A program made the position numbers and the translations under genes. DNA of 64,000 nucleotides from Aquabacterium sp. A7-Y (GTDB lineage: Bacteria; Pseudomonadota; Gammaproteobacteria; Burkholderiales; Burkholderiaceae_C), in assembly GCF_026153205.1 (NCBI RefSeq), contig NZ_JAPFBW010000027.1:1-64000 (forward strand), given 5' to 3'. This document shows positions 9,084 through 15,526 of the stretch, piece by piece; position 1 is the first letter of the stretch; every line of letters starts with the position of its first letter. The notes beneath the pieces were generated by a model. It saw only the letters and a list, made by a program, of their open reading frames with translations, had not been told where the DNA came from and did no database searches.

Positions 9084-9448
9084 GCAACGCCACCTGATCA
9101 ACGAGGTACGCAAGCGGGCCCAGTCCGCGGATCACAAAGCAGCCGCCGCCGCCCAGTGTCTTGGAACGACGGATCGGGTGTGCAACGATGACGCCGAGGC
9201 GGTGCAGCTGTTCAACCTGGTCGTACAGACTGTTCGGATCCTCGTCAGGCAGGAACCGGTAGGGCGGAATTGGCCCCGGGGCGGCTTGCTGGGCTTCACG
9301 GATGGCGACAACGATGCGCCGGGCAAGTGCAAGATCAAGAAGTAATCGCCCCCTTCAGAAAATCGGCTACGTGGCTCTCTTCGAGACCTTGGACGACCAG
9401 AAGTTGGCCATCACGGCGGTACGCCACCAGCACCAGGACGATTTCCAC
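9084..9448 (-). pseudogene. Unrecognised gene fragment, frameshifted and truncated at the cassette edge
   Basis: Two overlapping minus-strand frames both read like protein. The upstream one, from about 9448 (GTG, starting VEIVLVLVAYRRDGQLLVV), stops at 9335. The next frame continues as LDLALARRIVVAIREAQQ and later VEQLHRLGVIVAHPIRRSK, GGGGCFVIRGLG and AYLVDQVALP, then runs into the array. Joined by a single frameshift near 9335-9345 they would form one protein of more than 120 aa with no 3' end, cut at the left cassette boundary. I do not recognise the family. The alternative is two small coupled genes. Confidence 0.35.
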
Positions 9449-9636
9449 AGAAGCGGCCGGCGGCGCCCCTCGCCTTGTCCGCGGCGTCGAAATTTGCTGG
9501 ACAACGGCGCTCGGCTCTCCTGGCAGGTGGTGACACGTCGCTGCCAGTGGGCACTAACACGGTGCTTATACTCTGTAGTGCAGTAAAGACCCGTCCGAAC
9601 GGGCGGCTCATCCAGCGCAACAGGGAGAAACAACAA

Positions 9637-10104
9637 ATGAGTGGCATCGCCACCGTTTCACCGGTCGACATTGGGGACTCGGAGCTGATCTTCGACGATC
9701 TGGAGACCAAGCAAATTCTGAAGTTCTTCTGGCCGCACCGCGCCAGCCGGATCGATCTCATGGAAGTCTCGACCGAGGTCCGCCGCTTCGCACAGACCCT
9801 CCTCATTGCGGCGATCGACGCTTCCTATGCCATGGGCTATATCGAATCCCTCTTCCGAACGGTGGCGAAGCCGGCCGGCTTGGGCAAGATGGGGCTGAAA
9901 CTAGCGCGCCGGTACGTCCGACACTGGTGGAAGCACGCGACCCTTAAAGATCTGCAGGACGTGCGCATCTACGAGAGCGTTCGGTCCCGCCTGGCCGTGA
10001 ATTTCAAAACTGACATGGACATGTTGCTGACCGACCAGAGCCTGGCGCGGCGGCTCTCGCCGTTCCAGATGGCATCCACCGCCTCCCCCTTCGCCTGGAG
10101 CTGA
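9637..10104 (+). CDS. Hypothetical protein, first gene of the spacer-embedded cassette
   Basis: A 155-aa protein of no family I recognise. The ATG at 9637 was chosen over upstream in-frame starts because AGGGAGAA lies just before it, and a promoter-like AT-richer stretch (9568-9585) precedes. The N-terminal 30 residues are acidic, the middle is mixed with a short hydrophobic run (TLLIAAIDASYAMGYIESLF), and residues from about 88 to 130 are strongly basic (LARRYVRHWWKHATLKDL). No signal peptide is evident. It ends three bases before the ankyrin gene, so the two are probably co-transcribed and may act together. Confidence 0.6.
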   Translation: MSGIATVSPVDIGDSELIFDDLETKQILKFFWPHRASRIDLMEVSTEVRRFAQTLLIAAIDASYAMGYIESLFRTVAKPAGLGKMGLKLARRYVRHWWKHATLKDLQDVRIYESVRSRLAVNFKTDMDMLLTDQSLARRLSPFQMASTASPFAWS

Positions 10105-10107
10105 CCG

Positions 10108-10647
10108 ATGGCATCGAGAGCGCTGAAGATCGGCCTGGTTGTCGTAGCCGTTGCCGTCGTCGCACCGGCCGCCTGGGTGGTCAGCAAGCTGAAAGCGAGC
10201 GATTCACTTTGGTTGCTGGCGTGCATTCAGTCCGAGAAGGCCCCGGTCGCATGGGTGTGTCGCCAAGGTCTCTACAGCTTCCATCCGTCGCCAGAGGAGG
10301 TCAAGTCGCTTTCCGCTGAGGCGGCCATGGTGCATGCAGCTTCGTTGAAGGACGAGGCGGAGGCCCGGCGCCTGGTTCTGCATTGGAAGGACGCCGGCGT
10401 CGACATCAATGCCACGGACGAGCGCACACCCGTGAAATGGACCGCCTTGCACTCTGCCGCGCTCGATTTGAACCCCAAGGCCGTGCGATTGCTGCTCGAA
10501 AACGGTGCCAAGGTCGACGCCCGCGACGCGAAAGGCCGGACGCCGGCCGACCTCGCACGGCTGACGAACGCGAAGTTCAAGGGCGAGGAAGCTCAGTTCG
10601 CAGAGGTGATCCGGCTGCTGGAGGCGACGCAGACGAGCTCGCGGTGA
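10108..10647 (+). CDS. Membrane-anchored ankyrin-repeat protein
   Basis: A 179-aa protein with one N-terminal hydrophobic segment (about 7-25, LVVVAVAVVAPAAWVV) that would anchor it in the inner membrane with the rest probably periplasmic. The C-terminal half contains ankyrin repeats, including TALHSAALDLNPKAVRLLLE followed by GAKVDARDAKGRTPADLA. Ankyrin repeats bind proteins. In bacteria small exported ankyrin proteins often serve as immunity partners of toxins, but nothing here proves that. It follows the 155-aa hypothetical gene with a three-base gap. Function is otherwise unknown. Confidence 0.7.
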   Translation: MASRALKIGLVVVAVAVVAPAAWVVSKLKASDSLWLLACIQSEKAPVAWVCRQGLYSFHPSPEEVKSLSAEAAMVHAASLKDEAEARRLVLHWKDAGVDINATDERTPVKWTALHSAALDLNPKAVRLLLENGAKVDARDAKGRTPADLARLTNAKFKGEEAQFAEVIRLLEATQTSSR

Positions 10648-10691
10648 TGCCCGCTGGGCCGCGGCGGCCTGGTGCTACCGATTGAAGCCGC

Positions 10692-10703
10692 TTGCTCTAG
10701 GCG
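10692..10703 (+). repeat. Right copy of the direct repeat flanking the cassette
   Basis: TTGCTCTAGGCG, 18 bases before the repeat that begins at 10722. It pairs with 9071-9083 with a single-base gap. Its distance to the next CRISPR repeat completes a spacer of 35 bp when the cassette is removed. Confidence 0.5.
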
Positions 10704-10721
10704 AGCCTGCGTGTGCTCCAC

Positions 10722-10897
10722 GCTTCGCCCGCTAGCGATGGCGGGCGTGGATTGAAACCACACATCCAGGCGCCGTTCCACCGGGCTGATGGCTTCGCTC
10801 GCCAGCGATGCGGGCGTGAATTGAAACAACTCGGTCATGAGCAGGCGCCCTGCCTGGCGTGCTTCGCCCGCCGGCGATGGCAGGTGTCCATTGAAAG
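10722..10897 (+). CRISPR. CRISPR array 2, distal part with decaying repeats
   Basis: Three repeats: 10722-10758 is identical to those at 8957 and 9029, 10792-10827 has lost one base and has three or four substitutions, and 10861-10897 has about seven substitutions including the ATTGAAAC end. The spacers at 10759-10791 and 10828-10860 are both 33 bp. Decay away from the leader is the normal pattern for the trailer end of an array, so this is the old end of array 2, separated from its leader by the cassette. Confidence 0.88.
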
Positions 10898-10918
10898 CGC
10901 TCTGCTCGGTCGCGGCGC

Positions 10919-11163
10919 TCAAGAAGGCCGTGATCGAGCAGGCACTGGACCGCGTTCAGCGGCCCTGAACAAGCCCGGCAGCTTGACACGCATCGCTTCC
11001 GCAACGGCTGCAGCGGTGTCCAACGCAGGAGCGGTTTCCCCAACTCGATGAGACGGATGTCATTCCGGTGAAGATCAGCCGCCTCTGCCAGCTTCTCTTG
11101 AGCGAGCTGTCGGCACTTGCGCTCATCTCACATGACCCGGCCAAACGCCGTCATCAAATCCAT
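10919..11163 (-). pseudogene. XRE-family helix-turn-helix regulator, inactivated
   Basis: From the ATG at 11163 the frame reads MDLMTAFGRVM, then an in-frame TGA, then DERKCRQLAQEKLAEAADL and HRNDIRLIELGK, which is a clear Cro/C1-type helix-turn-helix. After GK the match moves to another frame (PALDTAAAVAEAMRVKLPGL) and ends at TGA 10919-10921. The expected arginine or similar residue is a stop, and a second indel follows, so the gene is dead unless recoded. Proteins of this type often serve as antitoxins or element repressors. It abuts the degenerate end of array 2. Confidence 0.6.
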
Positions 11164-11412
11164 ACGCTTTGCAGCCAGGAACGGGTCGCGATCGCGTTGC
11201 GGCACTCGGCATCGAAGCGATCAAGCAGGGATTCACTTCACAGCCAAAGCAGGACCAGCGTGGCCATCGCCCGTCGTTCCGACGAAAGGCATTTGCAGGC
11301 GACGTGCGGTAGCGGCCGATCGGGCGGCCCGCTCGACAATCTCTGCAACCCCCTGTTTCGTTTGGCACGCCGGCACGGCGTGCCTGTCCGTCCCCGCTGA
11401 AGGAGGCACCCC
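11164..11412. other. Decayed intergenic stretch before the Panacea gene
   Basis: No intact gene. A short minus-strand frame (roughly 11233-11373, containing VAEIVERAARSAATARRLQM) reads somewhat like protein and may be a further gene remnant. The last bases hold the AGGAGG ribosome-binding site of the next gene. Confidence 0.4.
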
Positions 11413-11910
11413 ATGGCCACTGCATTCGACGTCGCGCGCTACATCCTCGAACAGCGTGGCGCCATGCCGGCGATGAAGGTGCAGAAACTGGTTTATTACG
11501 CCCAGGCCTGGGCCCTCGTCTGGGACGGCGGGCCGCTGTTCGCCGAACCCATCGAAGCCTGGGCCAACGGTCCGGTCTGCCGGGAGCTCTACGAGGCCCA
11601 CAAAGGCCGTGTCACGCTGAGCCCGATGGACTTCGCCGAGTGCCCGCGGGAGCGTCTCAGCGAAGGGCAGCGCGTCGCGATCGACGCGGTGCTGGCCGTC
11701 TATGGGGACAAGTCGGCGCAGTGGCTCAGCGAGCAGACCTTGGGCGAGACCCCGTGGCAGCATGCGCGCGCCCGCCTGATGCGGCGCGAAGGCCTGTCCG
11801 GCGAAATCAGCGTGAAGGCGATGGCCGACTACTACGCCTCCACCCTCAAGCAGATCGAAGCGGCCGAACCCACCCGGGAAACCGACTTCGTCGGCCTCTA
11901 CGCCTACTGA
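11413..11910 (+). CDS. Panacea-domain (DUF4065, SocA/GepA-like) protein
   Basis: A 165-aa protein whose N-terminus FDVARYILEQRG, then MKVQKLVYYAQAWAL and WANGPVCRELYEAHKG, is the signature of the DUF4065 or Panacea family. The best-known members are phage-associated GepA and Caulobacter SocA, a proteolytic adaptor antitoxin; Panacea proteins neutralise many unrelated toxins. An AGGAGG site six bases before the ATG supports the start. No obvious toxin is next to it: upstream is a decayed XRE gene and downstream a convergent antiporter. It may be an orphan antitoxin or a prophage remnant. Confidence 0.85.
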   Translation: MATAFDVARYILEQRGAMPAMKVQKLVYYAQAWALVWDGGPLFAEPIEAWANGPVCRELYEAHKGRVTLSPMDFAECPRERLSEGQRVAIDAVLAVYGDKSAQWLSEQTLGETPWQHARARLMRREGLSGEISVKAMADYYASTLKQIEAAEPTRETDFVGLYAY

Positions 11911-11937
11911 TGGCCGGCCGGCTGAGCGCCTGCCGTT

Positions 11938-13188
11938 TCAGCCCTTTGCCGCTGCGCCGCCCTTCAGCCGCTCGATCAGCGGCCCCAGGGTCGGCGCCTG
12001 CACCAGCAGGCTGAACAGCACCACGGCATAGGCCGCACTGATCAGCATCGAGCGTCCCTCCATCTGAGGCAGCGACAAGGCCAGCGCGATCGAGATGCCG
12101 CCGCGCAGCCCGCCCCAGGTCAGCACCTTCACCGCATGCGGCTCGCTGCCGCCCTCCACCCGCGACAGGCCCAGCGACACCACCACGCTCATCCAGCGCG
12201 CGAACAGCACCACCGGGATGGCGATCGCCGAGGCGACGATGTTCTCCAGTCCGAAGGACAGGGCCAGGATCATCATGCCGATGAGCCCGAACAGCACCAG
12301 GTTGAGGATCTCGTCGAGCAGGGTCCAGAAGGAAAACAGGTGCTCCCGCGTCGCCTCGCTCATCGGCCGCACGGCCCCCTTGTTGCCGACCATCAGGCCG
12401 GCCACCACCACGGTCAGCGGCGCCGACACGTGCAGTGCTTCGGCCAGCGCATAGCCGCCCACGGCCGCCGCCAGCGTCGCGAGGATTTCCACCAGGTAGC
12501 TGTGCACTTCGCGCAGCAGTGCGACCACCCCCCAGCCGATCACCAGCCCCAGCCCGATGCCGCCGGCCACTTCCTTGAGCAGCAGCATCGCCGTGCCGCC
12601 GACGGTCGGCGAGCCTTTGCCGCTCGCCAGCCCCAGCAGCAGCAGGAAGGCCACGACCGCGGTGCCGTCGTTGAACAGGCTCTCTCCGGTGATCTTCAGT
12701 TCCACGTTCTTGGGGGCGCCGGCCTTCTTCAGGATGCCCAGCACGGCGATCGGATCGGTCGGCGAGATCAGCGCGCCGAACACCAGGCAGTGCAGCAGCG
12801 GCACCTCCTGCCCCACCAGCCGCAGGCCGTAGTGCAGGCCATACCCCACCACCAGCGTGGACGACACGACCCCCAGGGTGGCGAGCAGGAAGATGGGAAG
12901 CAGCCGCGTCTTCAGCTCCGAGAAGTTGACATGCAGGCTGCCGGCGAACAGCAGCAAGCCCAGCAGGCCGTGGAAGACCACCTCCGAGAAGTCGATGTGC
13001 TGGACGAATTTCTGCGCCTGCGCCACCGCACCGGACTCGTTGAAGCCGAAGGCCAGCAGCACCAGCGAGGCAACCAGCCCGACGACAGTGGTGCCCAGGG
13101 TGTCCGGCAGCCGGATGAAACGGTGGTTGATGTAGCCGAACACAGCCACGGCGGTGAGCACCGCCCCCGACACCTGGAAAAGAGTCAT
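11938..13188 (-). CDS. NhaP-type Na+(K+)/H+ antiporter (CPA1 family)
   Basis: A 416-aa inner-membrane protein with about twelve hydrophobic segments. The family motifs SPTDPIAVLG and ESLFNDGTAVVAF carry the aspartates used in cation/proton exchange. The start at 13188 (MTLFQVSGAVLTAV) places the first membrane helix at the N-terminus; a longer frame to 13272 adds a non-conserved polar extension. There is no long regulatory C-terminal domain. It converges with the Panacea gene at 27 bp distance and seems unrelated in function to its neighbours. Ion selectivity cannot be read from the sequence. Confidence 0.88.
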   Translation of the reverse strand: MTLFQVSGAVLTAVAVFGYINHRFIRLPDTLGTTVVGLVASLVLLAFGFNESGAVAQAQKFVQHIDFSEVVFHGLLGLLLFAGSLHVNFSELKTRLLPIFLLATLGVVSSTLVVGYGLHYGLRLVGQEVPLLHCLVFGALISPTDPIAVLGILKKAGAPKNVELKITGESLFNDGTAVVAFLLLLGLASGKGSPTVGGTAMLLLKEVAGGIGLGLVIGWGVVALLREVHSYLVEILATLAAAVGGYALAEALHVSAPLTVVVAGLMVGNKGAVRPMSEATREHLFSFWTLLDEILNLVLFGLIGMMILALSFGLENIVASAIAIPVVLFARWMSVVVSLGLSRVEGGSEPHAVKVLTWGGLRGGISIALALSLPQMEGRSMLISAAYAVVLFSLLVQAPTLGPLIERLKGGAAAKG

Positions 13189-13327
13189 TGTTCTACTGAA
13201 GTGGAAAGGTTCTTGTGACGTTCCCATCCCGCTGCGGCGAGCGCCCGAGTGTAGCGGCAGTGACACCGCCACGCCCTCGCCTCACCCGGGGCGTGTGCCT
13301 TCCCCGGTGCGCCGCCTCCCCCGCGCT

Positions 13328-15265
13328 TCAGCTTCCGGCGCGCCGGGCCGCGGCCTGGGCCACCACCTCACCGAGCTGAGCCACCTCCACCGGCTTGGTC
13401 AGGTGGGCGTCAAAGCCCAGCGCGGTGGTCTTCTCGCGGTCGCCCGGCTGCCCGTAGCCGGTCATCGCGGCGATGTAGAGCGGCGGCTGCGTCGGCCGCT
13501 CGCGCAGGCGCCGCACCACCGAGAAGCCGTTGCTGCCCGGCATGTTGAGGTCCAGCAGCACCACCTCGGGCTGGAACTCCGCCACCTGGCGCAGCGCCTC
13601 CTCGCCGTCGTAGGCGGCGCGCGCCACATGCCCGAGCAGGGTCAGCACGTGCACCATGGTGTCGGCGGAGTCGACGTTGTCGTCCACCACCAGCGCGCGC
13701 ACCACCGGGCCGCCCAGCGTGCTTCCGGCTGCAGCCACCGGGCCCCGTTCGCCCTCGTCGGCGCGCTCGAGGCAAGGCAGCCGGACGGTGAAGGTGCTGC
13801 CCTGGCCGACGCCGCCGCTCTCGGCCGAGACCACCCCCCCATGCATCTCCACCAGTGTGCGGGCCAAGGTCAGGCCGATGCCCAGGCCGCTTTCGGCCGG
13901 CGCCGCGTCGTTGCCCTGGACAAACAGGTCGAACACCTTCTCCAGCGCGTTGGCCGCGATGCCGCGGCCGTTGTCCGACACCGTCGTCGTCACCGTGGCA
14001 CCGTCCCGGCAGACCTGCAGCCGGATCGTGCCGCCGTCGTCGGTGTACTTCGCGGCATTGGTCAGCAGGTTCTGCACCACCTGCACCAGCCGGGTGGCAT
14101 CGCCGATCAGGTCCACCGGCTCCGGCGGCAGTTCGACCGAAAGGCTGTGGCCGCGGCTTTCGACCAGCGGCAGCACGGTCTCGATGCTGCGCTCGACCAC
14201 GTCGCGGTAGTCGATGCGCTCGCGCTTGAGGCTCATCTTGCCGGTCGCGATGCGTCCGACGTCGAGCAGGTCGTCGACCAGCCGCGTCAGGTAGGTGAGC
14301 TGACGGTCGATGATGTCGCGGCAGGTGCGCAGCCGGGGCGACTGCATGGCCTCCAGCTGCATGATGCTGACCGCATTGCGGATCGGGGCCAGCGGGTTGC
14401 GCAGCTCGTGCGCCAGCATCGCGAGGAACTCGCTCATGCGGCGGCTGGATTTCTCCAGGTCCTTGAGACGGCGCCGCTCGCTCATGTCGCGCGTCACCTG
14501 CGCAAAACCGCGCAGCCGGCCGTCGCTCTCGTAGACCGGCGTCGTGATCACGTGGGCCCAGAACACACCGCCGCCGCGCCGGATGCGCCAGCCCTCGTCC
14601 TCGGCCCGGCCCTGCTGCAGCGCGCGCGCCAGCTCCCGCACGGGCTTGGCCGCCTGGGTGTCCTGGGCGGTGTAGAACAGCGAGAAGTGGCGCCCCAGGA
14701 TCTCCGCGCCGGAGTGGCCGGTGATGGCGGTCGCGCCGGCGTTCCAGCTTTCGATATGGCCCTGCGGGTCGAGCATCACGATGGCGTAGTCCTGCACGCC
14801 CTCGGCCAGCAAGCGGAAGCGCTCCTCGCTGCGTCGCAGCTCTTCCTCCTGCAGCCGGCGCGCAGTGAGGTCACGCGTCACCTTGGCGTAACCCCAGAGG
14901 TGGCCCCTCTCGTCGAACAGCGCGGTGATGATCACGCTGGCCCAGAAGCGGCTGCCGTCCTTGCGCACGCGCCAGCCCTCGTCCTCGAAGCGGCCGCGCT
15001 CGCGCGCCATGCGCAGCTCCTCGGTCGGCCAGCCGACTTCGATCGCCGCAGGCGGGTAGAACACCGTGAAAGGCCGGCCGATGATCTCCTCCTCGGCATA
15101 GCCCTTGATCTTGCGCGCCCCGGCGTTCCAGCTCCGCACCACCCCGTTTTCGTCGAGCATGAAGATGGCGTAGTCCTCGATGGCCGCCACCAGCGCCCGG
15201 TAGCGGGCCTCGCTCTGCAACGGTGTGGACTCGATCCCCGAGCCGGGCTCACTGTTGATCTGCAC
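13328..15265 (-). CDS. PAS-PAS hybrid sensor histidine kinase
   Basis: A 645-aa soluble protein. Two PAS domains with PAC extensions occupy about residues 17-137 and 145-265; each has an SWNAGA motif and ends near VTRDLTARR or VTRDMSERR. The HisKA domain has H286 in AHELRNPL, followed by an HATPase with DNGRGI and GLGIGL boxes. The C-terminal receiver domain (about 525-640) has ALVVDDN and the acceptor aspartate in VVLLDLNMPG. It has no membrane segment, so it senses a cytoplasmic cue. It is transcribed alone, with divergent and convergent neighbours; no cognate regulator is adjacent. Confidence 0.92.
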   Translation of the reverse strand: MQINSEPGSGIESTPLQSEARYRALVAAIEDYAIFMLDENGVVRSWNAGARKIKGYAEEEIIGRPFTVFYPPAAIEVGWPTEELRMARERGRFEDEGWRVRKDGSRFWASVIITALFDERGHLWGYAKVTRDLTARRLQEEELRRSEERFRLLAEGVQDYAIVMLDPQGHIESWNAGATAITGHSGAEILGRHFSLFYTAQDTQAAKPVRELARALQQGRAEDEGWRIRRGGGVFWAHVITTPVYESDGRLRGFAQVTRDMSERRRLKDLEKSSRRMSEFLAMLAHELRNPLAPIRNAVSIMQLEAMQSPRLRTCRDIIDRQLTYLTRLVDDLLDVGRIATGKMSLKRERIDYRDVVERSIETVLPLVESRGHSLSVELPPEPVDLIGDATRLVQVVQNLLTNAAKYTDDGGTIRLQVCRDGATVTTTVSDNGRGIAANALEKVFDLFVQGNDAAPAESGLGIGLTLARTLVEMHGGVVSAESGGVGQGSTFTVRLPCLERADEGERGPVAAAGSTLGGPVVRALVVDDNVDSADTMVHVLTLLGHVARAAYDGEEALRQVAEFQPEVVLLDLNMPGSNGFSVVRRLRERPTQPPLYIAAMTGYGQPGDREKTTALGFDAHLTKPVEVAQLGEVVAQAAARRAGS

Positions 15266-15526
15266 CGTGTTTTCCTTCCTGTTGCGCCGGCGTCGGCCCC
15301 TGCTTTTCTGCTGCGCAGCCCGGCCGGGTGGCCGCGCCGCGGCACTGCCGCTGTCCGAGGCGCCATTGTGTGTCGGCTTTCCGCCACGCAGCCCCGGGGG
15401 GCCCGGCGTCCGTCAAATCAACTTCAGATCGGCATGAATTCCGCACGATTCACTGGAAATCGACGCCAAGGCACATTGTTTGCTGCCGTCCTGTGGCCCC
15501 CCTCACTGCCACAACGCGGACACACG

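Larger units (their letters stand above)
9071..10703. mobile_element. Putative 1.6-kb gene cassette inserted in a spacer of array 2
   Basis: Array 2 stops after 9065 and resumes at 10722 with the same repeat sequence. The intervening DNA starts and ends with near-identical 12/13-bp direct repeats. If one copy and everything between are removed, the pieces 9066-9070, one repeat copy and 10704-10721 join to 35 or 36 bp, exactly one spacer. The cassette holds a truncated frameshifted gene at its left end and two intact plus-strand genes. No transposase, integrase or clear terminal inverted repeats were found, so the mechanism is unknown. This is an inference from the boundaries, not from a recognised element. 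Confidence 0.5.

Noticed and set aside
9071-9345. Plus-strand frame ending at TAA 9343 that also reads as a protein
   Set aside because: It runs through the CRISPR repeat and is cysteine- and tryptophan-rich in an unconvincing way; the minus-strand frames have more protein-like sequence.
10645-10688. A possible degenerate CRISPR repeat ending ATTGAAGC just before the repeat at 10722
   Set aside because: Only the last nine bases match well (eight of nine); the rest of the 37 bp matches at about chance level. If real it would weaken the single-spacer insertion model, so it is recorded here.
9071-10703. Known insertion sequence or integron cassette
   Set aside because: No transposase frame, no clear terminal inverted repeats and no attC-like palindrome were found; only the flanking direct repeat supports mobility.
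12136-13218. 360-codon plus-strand frame opposite the antiporter
   Set aside because: Composition of histidine, glutamine and arginine typical of antisense shadow in a high-GC genome; the antiporter on the other strand is clear.
13154-15526. Upstream extension of the thiamine-diphosphate enzyme frame over the antisense of the histidine kinase
   Set aside because: High-GC shadow of the kinase gene, rich in histidine, arginine and glutamine; the conserved enzyme begins at 15527.
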